Assembly (NCBI GenBank): GCA_013696555.1
Contig: JACCYJ010000096.1
Coordinates: 1-38,947, forward strand
DNA from: Nocardioidaceae bacterium
GTDB lineage: Bacteria; Actinomycetota; Actinomycetes; Propionibacteriales; Nocardioidaceae
Direction of reading: 5' to 3'
Length of the DNA stretch: 38,947 nt
Shown here: positions 8,834 through 17,418 of the stretch, in pieces
Layout of the letters: the number at the start of each line of letters is the position of its first letter
Position numbering within the stretch: the stretch's first letter is position 1
Program-made: the position numbers and the translations under genes
Notes under the pieces: model-generated
What the model was told of the DNA's origin: nothing
Database searches by the model: none
The model's input: the letters and a program-made list of their open reading frames with translations, nothing else

Positions 8834-8854
8834 TCCGCTGAGACTCCGCTGAGA
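8834..8854 (-). promoter_or_regulatory. MprA-box-like direct repeat before the pepD-like gene
   Basis: Read on the minus strand, TCTCAGCGGA occurs twice with an 11-bp period (plus-strand 8834-8843 and 8845-8854), 20 bp upstream of the ATG at 8814. One helical turn between copies suits a dimeric OmpR-class regulator. MprA of M. tuberculosis is known to bind loosely conserved 8-bp direct repeats. The related repeat before the response regulator gene (11014-11029) supports the call. Confidence 0.6.
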
Positions 8855-8892
8855 TGGCTCCGTGAGCACCCCAAGAGTTCCCGCTGTCCTGA

Positions 8893-10296
8893 TCACTGCT
8901 GCGAGGCCGGCACGGCCACTGGAGCGGCCGTCAGCGGTTCGCCTGGCAACCGCAAGGCGAACTCCGCGCCGCCACCGAGAGCGTGCCGGGCGCTAACTGT
9001 ACCGCCGTGGCGGTTGGCGGTCTGCTGGACGATTGCCAGGCCCAGCCCGGAGCCAGGCAGGGTGCGCGCTTCGCGGGAGCGGTAGAACCGCTCGAACACA
9101 TGCGGCAGGTCCTCCTCGCTAATGCCCCGGCCCTGGTCGGCGACGGTCAGCTCACCATCGAGCAGTCGTACCGTCACGATTCCGCCCGGTGGGCTCCATT
9201 TGGCCGCGTTATCGAGCAGGTTGGTGATCGCGCGCTCGAGCAGTTGTGCTTCACCGACCACCAGCCAGGGCTGGGTTTCGACGTCGAAGTCCACACCCAT
9301 GGCGCGCCGCCGTACCCGCTCGACGCCGGAGGCGACCAGCTGCGCCAGGTCTGTCGGCTCGGGGTTGCGTACGAGCGGCTCGTCGCGCGCCAGCTCCACC
9401 AGGTCACCGACGAGTGTGGAGAGCTCCTCCACCTGGGCGTGCGCATCGGCGAGCAGCTCCTTGCGGGCATGCGGGGTCAACTCGCTACCGCCCTCGCTCT
9501 GGGTGAGCAGGTCGATGTTGGTGCGCAGGCTGGTCAACGGCGTCCGAAGCTCGTGACCTGCGTCAGCAACCAGCTGGCGTTGCCGGTGCTGGGACGCGTC
9601 CAGCGCGATCAGCATGGAGTTGAACGCGACCGTCAGCCGCGCCAGCTCGTCATCACCGGTCACCTCGATCGGCGTGAGCTGTTGCGTACGGGCAACCTGC
9701 TCCGCTGCCGCGGTCAGCCGTCGGATCGGGCGCAGGCTGTTGCTGGCCACCACCCAACCGGCCGCGCCGGCGACCAGCATGCCACCGATACCGACGACCC
9801 AGAACACCACGCCGAGCCGCTCGAGGACCGCATGCGTCGGCTGCAGTGACTGGGCCAGCACCAGCGCCGTTCCCGGACCGGCACCCACGGCGACCACCCG
9901 GAACTCCGTCCCGCTGATGTTCACGGTGCGGATGGAGTGACCTCGGTCTCCCCCAGCGACCTCCCACTCCATCGGGCCGACGTACGGTCGGGCCGCTTCG
10001 CCGTCGGGCGTGGACTCCACCTCACCCGCGCGCATCACCGCGATCTTGATGTCCGCGGCCGCGAACGTCGCTGGAGGGATCGTGCCCACAACGCCGCTGT
10101 CGGCAAAGCCGGCTTCGGCTGCGGCGTACGCCCGGCGCAGCAGCGACTCGTCGAGGGAGTCGACGAGCTGCATCCGTACCGTCAGGTAGACGGCCACGCT
10201 GACCACGGCCAACGTCAGGCCGACCGCCACCGTTGCGAGCATCGTGACCCGCGACGCCAGGGAGACGCGGGCGGAGAGCCGGTCACGCAGTCTCAT
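8893..10296 (-). CDS. mprB: Sensor histidine kinase, MprB-like
   Basis: A 467-residue transmembrane kinase. Helix 1 spans about 18-40, an extracellular sensor region about 41-160, helix 2 about 162-184, HAMP about 185-237. The H-box [10 protein letters not shown] carries the phosphoacceptor His248; the N box [12 protein letters not shown]1 ADQGRGI, F box FERFYRS and G2 GSGLGLAIV complete an intact HATPase domain. The ATG start overlaps the stop of the response regulator (ATGA), so the two are translationally coupled. Gene order with the response regulator and the HtrA protease matches the mprA-mprB-pepD envelope-stress locus. Function as an envelope stress sensor is inferred from that order. 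Confidence 0.88.
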   Translation of the reverse strand: MRLRDRLSARVSLASRVTMLATVAVGLTLAVVSVAVYLTVRMQLVDSLDESLLRRAYAAAEAGFADSGVVGTIPPATFAAADIKIAVMRAGEVESTPDGEAARPYVGPMEWEVAGGDRGHSIRTVNISGTEFRVVAVGAGPGTALVLAQSLQPTHAVLERLGVVFWVVGIGGMLVAGAAGWVVASNSLRPIRRLTAAAEQVARTQQLTPIEVTGDDELARLTVAFNSMLIALDASQHRQRQLVADAGHELRTPLTSLRTNIDLLTQSEGGSELTPHARKELLADAHAQVEELSTLVGDLVELARDEPLVRNPEPTDLAQLVASGVERVRRRAMGVDFDVETQPWLVVGEAQLLERAITNLLDNAAKWSPPGGIVTVRLLDGELTVADQGRGISEEDLPHVFERFYRSREARTLPGSGLGLAIVQQTANRHGGTVSARHALGGGAEFALRLPGEPLTAAPVAVPASQQ

Positions 10297-10991
10297 GGGG
10301 CGGTCTCGCGCAGCACGTACCCGACGCCGCGCATCGTGTGTAGCAGCCGCAGCTCACCGTCCTGCTCGAGCTTGCGGCGGACGTAGCCGACGTAGACCTC
10401 GAGCGAGTTCGCCGTCGTCGGGAAGTCGAAGCCCCACACCTCCTCGAGGATGAACGAGCGTTCGAGCACCCGCCTTGGCCGGCGCATGAACAGCTCGAGC
10501 AAGGCGAACTCGGTGCGCGTCAACGACACCGAGCGTTCGCCGCGGCGCACCTCGCGTGTCGCGGTGTCCAGGCTGAGGTCGGCGAAGCTCAGCAGCGTCT
10601 GCTCGTCGCTGTCGCGGGAAGCGGTTCGACGCAGGAGCGCCCGGAGCCTGGCCAGCATCTCCTCGAGGGCGAAGGGCTTCGTGAGGTAGTCGTCGGCGCC
10701 CGCGTCGAGCCCGTCGACACGATCGTGCACCGCATCGCGGGCAGTGAGTACGAGAATCGGCACGTCGTTTCCCGCGGCGCGAAGTGCCTTGGTCGCCTCG
10801 AGACCGTCGAGGCGCGGCATCATCACGTCCATCACAATGACGTCCGGGCCGATCGCCGGGACCCTTGCGAGTGCCTCCGCCCCGTCTGCGGCGACGTCCA
10901 CGACGTACCCGTTGAACTCCAACGAGCGCCGCAGGGAGTCCCGTACGGCACGGTCGTCATCGACGACGAGGATGCGAGAACGCACGGGCAT
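10293..10991 (-). CDS. mprA: OmpR/PhoB-class response regulator, MprA-like
   Basis: A 232-residue regulator with a receiver domain (acidic DDD at 11-13, phosphoacceptor Asp55 in VIVMDVMMP, conserved threonine in LVLTARD and lysine in YLTKPF) and a C-terminal winged-helix domain of about 100 residues ending GVGYVLRE. Length is close to that of mycobacterial MprA (about 230). It begins the minus-strand operon with the kinase and lies upstream of the pepD-like gene. A repeat resembling the one before pepD lies just upstream, suggesting autoregulation. The ATG at 10991 lacks a strong ribosome binding site. Confidence 0.9.
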   Translation of the reverse strand: MPVRSRILVVDDDRAVRDSLRRSLEFNGYVVDVAADGAEALARVPAIGPDVIVMDVMMPRLDGLEATKALRAAGNDVPILVLTARDAVHDRVDGLDAGADDYLTKPFALEEMLARLRALLRRTASRDSDEQTLLSFADLSLDTATREVRRGERSVSLTRTEFALLELFMRRPRRVLERSFILEEVWGFDFPTTANSLEVYVGYVRRKLEQDGELRLLHTMRGVGYVLRETAP

Positions 10992-11012
10992 GGGTCAAGA
11001 CTGCCACCGCGG

Positions 11013-11030
11013 CCTGAGATGCGGCTGAGG
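11013..11030 (-). promoter_or_regulatory. MprA-box-like direct repeat before the response regulator gene
   Basis: On the minus strand the motif CTCAG occurs twice with 11-bp spacing (plus-strand CTGAG at 11014-11018 and 11025-11029), within CCTCAGCCGCATCTCAGG. This is the same core and spacing as the repeat at 8834-8854, and it lies about 22-38 bp upstream of the ATG at 10991. Together they suggest that the regulator controls both its own operon and the protease gene. Confidence 0.5.
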
Positions 11031-11171
11031 TCGCGCCGATTTCCTCGCACGCTCGGGCGCATGTGACCGCCTTCGGCAACGCCCATCAGGCTCGTCGGCC
11101 GAGGGTTCGTCCTGCGGGCATGGCCTGGCCGGCTCAGGTTGGTCAAGTGACAGAAACGACCACCCGGCGTG

Positions 11172-12035
11172 CTAACCCGCCCCGTCGAGCACCGCTCGCG
11201 CGGCGGCGCCTGCTCGGACGCCGTAGCTGCCCCCGCGGAGGACGGTGTGGACCAGCAACGGGTGTAGCTGGTGCAGGGGAGTGCGCTGCTGCCAGCCGTC
11301 GGCCAGCGGGGCGGCTTCGTCGTACACCTCGAGGATGCGCAGCAGGTGTGGGCAGCCGAAGAGCGCCAGCATGGCCAGGTCGCTCTCCCGGTGACCGCCG
11401 TGTGCCGCTGGGTCGATGAGGTACGCCTGTCCGTCGGAGCCCCAGACGACATTGCCGGACCACAGGTCACCGTGGAGCCGGGCAGGAGGCTCGATTGGGC
11501 CGGCGAACTCTTCGAGTCGTCCAACTACCTGCTCGATGGTGGCGCCGTCTTCGGGACTGAGTTGATCGCGATCACGCGCCGCCTTCAGGTACGGCAGCAA
11601 GCGACGGGTGGTGAAGAACTCGTTCCACGTCGGTGCGGGTCGGTTGGGCAGTGGCGCGTTGCCGATGTAACCGTCGTGCGCAGCGCCGAACTGGTCTGCT
11701 CCGGCGGCATGCGTGACCGCCAGCCCACGCCCGAAGCGTTCCGCTGCCTCCGCACTGGGGCGCCCCGGCTCGACCCAGGCGATGATGATGCACTCCTCGT
11801 CGGCGGCATGCACCTCCGGAACGGCGGCCCCGCCCGCGTCGCGGAGCCAGGCCAACCCGTTGGCCTCCGCCGGGAAGAATCCGGGCGGCGAATGCGGCCG
11901 CGTCTTCATCAAGGCGCTGCGACCGTCGCCCAACCGGATTCGCGTGGCGGTGCACAATTCGCCACCGGCGACCGGAGTCGTCGCCACGACGGCGGTGCCG
12001 AGCAGGTGCTCAGCCCGCGCTGCGATCGTCGCCAT
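11172..12035 (-). CDS. Fructosamine kinase / aminoglycoside phosphotransferase-like protein
   Basis: A kinase of about 287 residues from ATG 12035. Recognisable parts are a glycine-containing N-lobe (VAGGELCTATRIRLGDGR), the lysine in ALMKTRPHS, a hinge-type IIAWVEPGRP, the catalytic HGDLWSGNVVWG and the metal-binding YLIDPAAHGGHRESDLAML. HGDLWSGN with DPAAHGGHRE is the signature of the fructosamine/ketosamine-3-kinase family. These phosphorylate sugar adducts on lysine, helping deglycation of proteins, or small-molecule sugars; the substrate is not known here. The reading frame stays open upstream to 12119, but the family start aligns best at MATIAARAEHLLG. It precedes the response regulator gene by 180 bp on the same strand, with no sign of co-transcription. 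Confidence 0.78.
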   Translation of the reverse strand: MATIAARAEHLLGTAVVATTPVAGGELCTATRIRLGDGRSALMKTRPHSPPGFFPAEANGLAWLRDAGGAAVPEVHAADEECIIIAWVEPGRPSAEAAERFGRGLAVTHAAGADQFGAAHDGYIGNAPLPNRPAPTWNEFFTTRRLLPYLKAARDRDQLSPEDGATIEQVVGRLEEFAGPIEPPARLHGDLWSGNVVWGSDGQAYLIDPAAHGGHRESDLAMLALFGCPHLLRILEVYDEAAPLADGWQQRTPLHQLHPLLVHTVLRGGSYGVRAGAAARAVLDGAG

Positions 12036-12152
12036 CCGGGCCACACCTGAGACCGTAGCCGAGCCTGCGCCCAGCAGCAGCCGCCGTCCAAGACTCGGTG
12101 AGCCTGACAGTTTGACCATGACACGCCGGGCGGAGGCGGTGAAACGACTCGA

Positions 12153-12530
12153 TCAGCGATCGACGGCGAGCTCCAGTGCCCAGCTGACGATCGAGATGAC
12201 CAAGGCGCCGCCGACCGCGGTCAGGAAGCCGTCGACGCGGAAGTTCACGTCGACAGCTTCGGAGATCTCGGCAGCCAACAGCAGCATGGCGGCGTTGATC
12301 ACCAGCAACAGCAGGCCCAGGGTCAAGATGATGAACGGCAGCGACAGCAGTTTGGCCACGGGTGCGACGACCGCGTTGATCAGCCCGAAGATGGCGGCGA
12401 CGACGAGCAATGTCATCACCCGGCCGCTCGTCGTATCGCCGCCAACGCGGATGCCGGAGAAGATCCAAGCGGCGACCGCCAACGCAGCGGCGTTGACGAG
12501 CACCGCGGTGACGATCTTGCGCACGTCCAC
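12153..12530 (-). CDS. Small membrane protein of the phage holin superfamily 4 type (PF04020-like)
   Basis: About 125 residues and almost wholly membrane helix: four segments near 5-25, 35-57, 60-84 and 100-122, with the pattern FGLINAVVAPVAKLLSLPFIILT followed by a glycine/leucine-rich helix, which is typical of the actinobacterial proteins filed as phage holin family. These chromosomal homologues have no proven lytic role. The likely start is GTG at 12530 (VDVRKIV); GTG 12524 is also possible. No phage genes surround it. Its upstream region is occupied by repeat copy B (12583-12660), so its promoter lies in or next to that element. Confidence 0.72.
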   Translation of the reverse strand: MDVRKIVTAVLVNAAALAVAAWIFSGIRVGGDTTSGRVMTLLVVAAIFGLINAVVAPVAKLLSLPFIILTLGLLLLVINAAMLLLAAEISEAVDVNFRVDGFLTAVGGALVISIVSWALELAVDR

Positions 12531-12582
12531 ATGCTGGCACGCCACTCGCCGTCTCCCGGCTGGGACCCGCTGGCCCGGAGGC

Positions 12583-12660
12583 GCGTACTTCCAATGGCTA
12601 GGGATCACTTCCAATGGGTTCGAACCCATTGGAAGTGACCCCGTCCCACGTTCACGTGGG
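12583..12660 (-). repeat. 78-bp palindromic repeat element, copy B
   Basis: Same element as 7459-7536 in opposite orientation. In plus-strand order: the half-site GCGTACTTCCAATGG (12583-12597), a 7-nt spacer, the perfect 34-bp palindrome (12605-12638), and the hairpin CCCACGT-TC-ACGTGGG (12645-12660). It begins where the methyltransferase remnant loses similarity, and the stop codon of that remnant's shifted frame falls inside it. It is also only about 50 bp upstream of the holin-like gene start. Confidence 0.9.
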
Positions 12661-12924
12661 AAAGGGCCAGCCGGATCCAGCGGGCCTCGATGACCATGTC
12701 CGGATCGGCGTCGACGCCAACAGCCGCCCCGATAACGGAGCCAGGAGCAACGTGAGGGACCCGGGACCACAACCGACGTCGAGCAACCGGCCGGTGCCAT
12801 CCAGCCGGAGACAGGTCCGGACTGCGTCGGCCAGCTCGACGGGGTACGGGAGTCGTCCGCTGGCGTAGTGGGCGGCGCTTCCGGCGTACAGGCTCTCGTC
12901 CCAGCTCCACCCAGATGAGCTCAC
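12661..12924 (-). pseudogene. Truncated, frameshifted class I SAM-dependent methyltransferase
   Basis: Translation from GTG 12924 gives a recognisable methyltransferase N-terminus: SWDESLYAGSAAHYASGRLPYP, then motif I RLLDVGCGPGSLTLLL. At about 12734-12740 the frame breaks. The continuation IGAAVGVDADPDMVIEA (the acidic motif after beta-2) lies in another frame, so restoring one base would rejoin the two parts. Coding similarity then stops and repeat copy B follows, so roughly two thirds of a normal methyltransferase is missing. The start overlaps the stop of the upstream gene by GTGA, showing that the two were once a coupled pair. The frameshift alone could be a sequencing error; the truncation could not. 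Confidence 0.7.
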
Positions 12925-13271
12925 GGGTTCCGCTTCTCTACTGCGATCTCGACGCGCAGGGCGACCAGGATGAGCAGGCTCAGAGCCGAACCCGAGCCCG
13001 CCGACCCAGGCGGCGATGCTTGCACTCTGCTGCCGACCAGCAGCAGCATCATGATCGCGACGAGCATGCCCAGACCGCCGTAGAGCAGGTGCGCGATGTG
13101 CAGCCTGGAACCGCCCACCTGCGGATACCCGGTGGCGGCCAGGAAGGTGCGAAGGGTAAGGACCGCGACCACGGCGGCGAACAAGAACGCCTCGACAAGA
13201 TCCGATCCGGCCAGGTTGCGGGCAATCCAAGGTCGCGATGCCACCTCGCTCGTCGTGTCCAACTGGCTCAC
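12921..13271 (-). pseudogene. Decayed multi-spanning membrane protein
   Basis: From GTG 13271 the sequence reads as a membrane protein: an N-terminal cytoplasmic part, a helix FLFAAVVAVLTLRTFLA, the motif TGYPQVGGSRLHIAHLLYGG and a helix MLVAIMMLLLVGSRVQ. The family-like continuation SIAAWVGGLGFG is in a different frame (break near 13017-13021). The final helix SALSLLILVALRVEIAVEKR is back in the first frame, apparently after an internal deletion near 12985. The simplest reading is a one-base deletion plus an internal deletion in a longer integral membrane protein of unknown function. It may still be translated as a 116-residue product. It is coupled by GTGA to the methyltransferase remnant. 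Confidence 0.5.
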
Positions 13272-13342
13272 CTCTGACCACCCTGCGATCGCATGGGTCG
13301 GTACGTTAGCCAGCCGTGCGGGAGCACGGTCCGCGTACGCGC

Positions 13343-14320
13343 TCAGCCGACGGGAACGGGCGCACGTGCGGCGCGGCGGGCGGTCTGAGCGAGGAGAATC
13401 CCGGCGACCACGGCCGACGCGCCGAGGATCTGCACGCCGGTGAGTGACTCGCGAAACCATGCCCAGCCCAGCACGGTCGCACCGACGGGTTCCAGCATCA
13501 TGACCACGATGACTGCCGTCGCACGCAGCTGCTGCAGCGCGTACAGCTCAAGGAGGAAGGGCACCGACGTACCGAGCAACGCCACCCACAGCAACAGCAC
13601 CCAGACCGGCGCGGACAGCGAGTCCATGGTGCCCAGCAGTGACGTCGTCGCCCCCGGGACGTCGCGGTCGAGGCCGGTGATCGGCGCCACGACGTTCAGC
13701 GTCACAGCTGCCACGAGGAATGACCACAAGATCACGCGTAGCGGGTCTTCGGTGCTGACGCCGTGCTCGCCGAGCAGGAAGTACGCGGCGAACGACACCG
13801 CTGCGCCGGCGCCGGCAAGCACGCCGAGTCGGTCCAAGACCATGCCCTGCCAGGCCTGGCTGACAAGCACGAGGCCGGCCATCGATAGCGCGAGGGCAAG
13901 CCACACCCGTTGTCGCACCGGCTCCCGACGCACGAAGCGGGCCCAGAGGGCGACCAGCACCGGCGCCGTGTACTCCAGCAGCAGGGCGATGCCCAGCGGC
14001 AGTCGGTCGATCGCCACGAAGTAGGTCCACTGCAGCAGCGCGACGCCGACGAGCCCCAGCGCGATCACCAAGACCAGTTCGCGGCCCCGCGGTGGTGTCA
14101 GCGCGCCGCGCCGGCCCAGAGCGGCCCAGAGACCGAACACGAGGATCGAGCCCGTCACGCGCAGCGTCGTGAGGGTCGCCGGCTCGACTCCGGCCCGGAT
14201 GGTGACCCGCGACACGCCAGCGTTGACGATGAACAGCATCGCTGCCGTCACGACGAGGGCGTAGCCGAGGCGGGTCCGCTGCTGCGGGCGCGGAGATGCC
14301 GGCGTTTGGCGCTGCGTCAC
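13343..14320 (-). CDS. EamA-family (DMT superfamily) transporter
   Basis: A 325-residue protein with ten predicted membrane helices arranged as two EamA repeats (about 17-150 and 160-305). Features include VNAGVSRVTIRAG and TTLRVTGSILV early in repeat 1, LEYTAPVLVALWARFVRRE at its end, and LEPVGATVLGWAWFRESLTGVQILGASAVVAGI at the end of repeat 2, the usual EamA closing pattern. Members export amino acids or other metabolites; the substrate is unknown. The GTG start is 32 bp from the divergent aminotransferase gene, so the two share a very short promoter region. Confidence 0.88.
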   Translation of the reverse strand: MTQRQTPASPRPQQRTRLGYALVVTAAMLFIVNAGVSRVTIRAGVEPATLTTLRVTGSILVFGLWAALGRRGALTPPRGRELVLVIALGLVGVALLQWTYFVAIDRLPLGIALLLEYTAPVLVALWARFVRREPVRQRVWLALALSMAGLVLVSQAWQGMVLDRLGVLAGAGAAVSFAAYFLLGEHGVSTEDPLRVILWSFLVAAVTLNVVAPITGLDRDVPGATTSLLGTMDSLSAPVWVLLLWVALLGTSVPFLLELYALQQLRATAVIVVMMLEPVGATVLGWAWFRESLTGVQILGASAVVAGILLAQTARRAARAPVPVG

Positions 14321-14345
14321 CGGCGGCAGCGTAGTTGGCTACCCT
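14317..14345 (+). promoter_or_regulatory. Possible promoter for a leaderless aminotransferase mRNA
   Basis: TACCCT at 14340-14345 lies 7 nt before ATG 14353, the spacing at which transcription would begin at the start codon. A weak -35 (TCACCG, 14317-14322) lies 17 bp further upstream, inside the first codons of the divergent EamA gene. There is no ribosome binding site before ATG 14353, which supports a leaderless transcript. Confidence 0.4.
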
Positions 14346-14352
14346 GCCGGTC

Positions 14353-15429
14353 ATGCGGCAGCCGCCGATCCGTCCGGCACTCGAGGCGATCCCGACGTAC
14401 AAGCCGGGCAAGCCTCCGGCTGCGCGCGACGGCATGCCGACGTACAAGCTGTCGAGCAACGAGAACCCGTACCCGCCGCTGCCCGGCGTGCTCGAGGCGG
14501 TGAGCGGCGCCGCGTCGCAGTTCAACCGCTATCCAGACATGGCAGCGTCGGCGCTGTATGACGCGATTGCCGAGCGCTTCCAGGTGCCGGTCGCCGACCT
14601 GGCCGTGGCGACCGGGTCGGTGGCGGTGCTGTACCACCTGCTACAGGCGATCTGCACCGACGGTGATGAGGTTGTGTACGCCTGGCGGTCGTTCGAGGCG
14701 TACCCGATCGCGGTGCAGATGACAGGTGCCGCAGGCATCCAGGTCCCGCTTGCCGACGGAGCCCGCCACGACCTGGACGCGATGGCGAGGGCGATCACCG
14801 ACCGAACCCGGGCTGTCCTGGTCTGCACCCCCAACAACCCCACCGGTCCGGCGGTCACCGAGGCGGAGCTGCGCGATTTCGTGGCGCACGTCCCACCCGA
14901 GGTGGTGGTGGTCGTCGACGAGGCCTACCGCGAGTTCGTCCGCGATCCGGCCGTGGGCGACGGCAGCGACCTCTACCGCGAGCGCAGCAACGTCGTCGTG
15001 TTGCGTACCTTTTCCAAGGCATATGGCCTCGCCGGGCTGCGGGTGGGGTTCGCGATCGCACCGGCCCGGCTCGCGCAGGCGATCCGCAAGGTGTCGCTGC
15101 CCTTCGGTGTGTCCCAGGTGGCGCAGGCAGCGGCGATCGCTTCGCTGCGGGCCGAGGACGAGCTGTTCAAACGCGTCGAGGCGCTGGTTGGCGAGCGCAC
15201 CCGGGTGCTCGACGGGTTGCTCGAGTCGGGCTGGGACGTGCCTGACAGTCAGGCTAACTTCGTGTGGCTGCCGCTCGGCGATCACACCGTCGGTTTCGCG
15301 GCCGCCTGTGACGACGCCGGGATAGCGGTGCGTCCGTTCCCCGGCGACGGTGCCCGCGTGACCATCGGGGAGATCGAGGCCAACGACATCTTCCTGCGGG
15401 CGGCGGCGCAATGGCAGGCTGCCCACTGA
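14353..15429 (+). CDS. PLP-dependent aminotransferase, HisC/Pat type (histidinol-phosphate or aromatic amino acid)
   Basis: A class I/II aminotransferase of about 358 residues. It starts [16 protein letters not shown] and has SSNENPYPP (substrate loop of HisC-like enzymes), [14 protein letters not shown] (cofactor phosphate region), [19 protein letters not shown] (aspartate contacting the pyridine nitrogen) and the PLP lysine in [23 protein letters not shown] and the YREF segment place it with actinobacterial HisC and the aromatic aminotransferase Pat. With no other his genes here, Pat is the better guess for this isolated copy. Start chosen at ATG 14353; TTG 14335 is in frame but overlaps the promoter box. 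Confidence 0.82.
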   Translation: MRQPPIRPALEAIPTYKPGKPPAARDGMPTYKLSSNENPYPPLPGVLEAVSGAASQFNRYPDMAASALYDAIAERFQVPVADLAVATGSVAVLYHLLQAICTDGDEVVYAWRSFEAYPIAVQMTGAAGIQVPLADGARHDLDAMARAITDRTRAVLVCTPNNPTGPAVTEAELRDFVAHVPPEVVVVVDEAYREFVRDPAVGDGSDLYRERSNVVVLRTFSKAYGLAGLRVGFAIAPARLAQAIRKVSLPFGVSQVAQAAAIASLRAEDELFKRVEALVGERTRVLDGLLESGWDVPDSQANFVWLPLGDHTVGFAAACDDAGIAVRPFPGDGARVTIGEIEANDIFLRAAAQWQAAH

Positions 15430-15451
15430 GCCACCCCCACGGCAGCCACAC

Positions 15452-15499
15452 CTTCACCCGGCTTCTGTGCACTTCACCTGCCGTGTACGCCGGGTGAAG
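15452..15499. promoter_or_regulatory. Inverted repeat between aminotransferase and ABC exporter genes
   Basis: CTTCACCCGGC (15452-15462) and its exact complement GCCGGGTGAAG (15489-15499) flank a 26-nt loop that holds a third CTTCACC (15472-15478). This could be a terminator of the upstream gene, although no T tract follows, or a repressor site for the ABC exporter. Confidence 0.4.
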
Positions 15500-15509
15500 C
15501 GCACTCGTA

Positions 15510-15523
15510 CCAGGTCAACCTGG
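15510..15523. promoter_or_regulatory. Short palindrome upstream of the ABC exporter operon
   Basis: CCAGGT-CA-ACCTGG, six-base arms around two bases, about 100 bp before ATG 15621. It is a candidate operator only; no regulator gene is adjacent. Confidence 0.3.
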
Positions 15524-15620
15524 GAAAGGCGGGACCGCCGGCGGCGAGCTCGGGTCGCGAGTCGTCAGGAGCGTGACGTAGCCTGGTCATTACCCCATCG
15601 CTCGGAGACCCGACCGGCTC

Positions 15621-17408
15621 ATGCCACCGCATTCCCTCACGGCACCACACTCCCCGGCCGAGCGACGCCGCAGCGTCACGTCGCTGTGGCGCTTGCGCGG
15701 CTATCTGCGGCCGTACGCCGGGTCGCTCAGCATCATGGCCGCGGCGGCGGTCACCGGGGTCTTCGTGTCGATCTCGATCCCGCTGGTCACCAAGGCGATC
15801 ATCGACGGCCCGATCACCGACGGCGACGAGTCCGCGATCTGGCCGCTCGGCCTGCTGGCGCTGGTGCTCGGCATCGTCGAGGCGGCACTGATCCTGATCC
15901 GACGCTGGATACAGGCCCGGGCGGTCCTCGGCGTCGAGACCGCGTTGCGCAACGACATCTACCGCCACCTCGGTGCGCTGCCGATGGAGTTCCACGCGCG
16001 CTGGCAGAGCGGACAGCTGCTGTCGCGGATCACCGGCGACCTGTCGACGATCCGGCGCTTCAGCGGCTTCGGGATGCTCTTCCTGGTCATCAACATCCTG
16101 CAGCTCACCGTCGTCACCGTCATCCTGCTGAACCTCTACTGGCCGCTCGGGCTGGTCGTCGCGGTCGCTGCGGTGCCGGTCATCTACCTGTCGATGTCGT
16201 TCGAGAACCGCTACGTCAAGGTCTCGCGGCAGGTACAGGACCAGCAGGGTGACGTCGCCACTCAGATCGAGGAGTCGACGCTCGGGATCCGCGTCATCAA
16301 GTCGTTCGGGCGCAGCGAGCACGCGTACGACGCCTTCGACGCACGAGCCACCAAGCTCTACGAAACGCAGGTCGCCAAGGTCCGCCTGCAGGCGAAGTTC
16401 TTCACCTTTCTCGAGGTGCTACCCAACATCGCCCTCGTCATCGTGCTGCTGCTCGGCGCGATCGCGGTCGGCAACGACGGCCTCAGCCTCGGCACGCTCG
16501 TCGCGTTCATCACGTTGATGCTGCAGCTTGTCTGGCCGATCGCCGCCCTCGGCTACATCCTTTCGATGGCGCAGGAGGCGATGACCGCCGCGGACCGGGT
16601 CGTCGAGATCTTCGACACCGCCTCGAGCATCGTCGGCGGCTCCCGCGAGCTCGCCTCCCCGCGTGGGCAGCTGCGCTTCGAGGCCGTGGCCTTCCGCTAC
16701 CCCGACTCCGAGACCGACGTGCTGCACGATGTCGACCTCGAGGTGCTGCCTGGCGAGACCGTCGCGGTCGTCGGAGCCACTGGCTCCGGCAAGACGCTGC
16801 TCACCGCGCTCGTGCCACGGTTGTACGACCCGACCGCTGGCCGCGTGACAATCGACGGCGTCGACGTACGTGATCTGACGCTGTCGTGCCTGCGGTCGAT
16901 CGTCGCAACCGCGTTCGAGGAGCCGACGCTGTTCAGCATGAGCGCGCGCGAAAACCTGCTGCTGGGGCGACCCGACGCCACCGAGGACGACGTCCGCGAG
17001 GCACTGGAGATCGCCCAGGCCGGCTTCGTCCTCGAGCTGCCATGGGGTCTCGACACCCGCATCGGCGAACAGGGCATGGCGCTGTCCGGTGGCCAACGCC
17101 AGCGGCTGGCGCTCGCTCGGGCAGTGCTGGCCCGGCCGAAGATCCTGGTGCTCGACGACACCCTCTCCTCTCTCGATGTGCACACCGAGGCCCTCGTGGA
17201 GAAGGCGTTGCGAAACGTTCTCGCCCAGGCCACCGGCATCGTCGTCGCGCACCGGGCATCGACGGTACTGCTCGCCGACAAGGTCGCGCTGCTGCAGGAC
17301 GGCACCATCACCCACGTCGGACGGCACCGTGACCTGCTGGCCGACGTACCCGCATACCGGGAGTTGCTCGCCGCTGATGCCGAGACAGCGGAGGCGTTGG
17401 CGCTGTGA
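15621..17408 (+). CDS. ABC exporter half-transporter with degenerate ATP site (heterodimer subunit 1)
   Basis: A 595-residue fused permease-ATPase: six membrane helices (about 35-310) and a C-terminal nucleotide-binding domain. Walker A is GATGSGKT at about 385-392, the signature LSGGQRQR is at 488, and Walker B is LVLDDTLSSLD with Asp513 where the catalytic glutamate should be. Loss of that glutamate marks one half of heterodimeric exporters such as TM287/288 and BmrCD. It is followed 10 bp later by a partner with an intact glutamate but an altered signature, so the pair should form one canonical and one degenerate site. Likely exports hydrophobic compounds or lipids, as inferred from the family. 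Confidence 0.88.
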   Translation: MPPHSLTAPHSPAERRRSVTSLWRLRGYLRPYAGSLSIMAAAAVTGVFVSISIPLVTKAIIDGPITDGDESAIWPLGLLALVLGIVEAALILIRRWIQARAVLGVETALRNDIYRHLGALPMEFHARWQSGQLLSRITGDLSTIRRFSGFGMLFLVINILQLTVVTVILLNLYWPLGLVVAVAAVPVIYLSMSFENRYVKVSRQVQDQQGDVATQIEESTLGIRVIKSFGRSEHAYDAFDARATKLYETQVAKVRLQAKFFTFLEVLPNIALVIVLLLGAIAVGNDGLSLGTLVAFITLMLQLVWPIAALGYILSMAQEAMTAADRVVEIFDTASSIVGGSRELASPRGQLRFEAVAFRYPDSETDVLHDVDLEVLPGETVAVVGATGSGKTLLTALVPRLYDPTAGRVTIDGVDVRDLTLSCLRSIVATAFEEPTLFSMSARENLLLGRPDATEDDVREALEIAQAGFVLELPWGLDTRIGEQGMALSGGQRQRLALARAVLARPKILVLDDTLSSLDVHTEALVEKALRNVLAQATGIVVAHRASTVLLADKVALLQDGTITHVGRHRDLLADVPAYRELLAADAETAEALAL

Positions 17409-17418
17409 CCACGACGCT

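Noticed and set aside
12153-12530. Prophage lysis module suggested by the holin-like protein
   Set aside because: This family is widespread on actinobacterial chromosomes, and no endolysin, tail or integrase gene is nearby.
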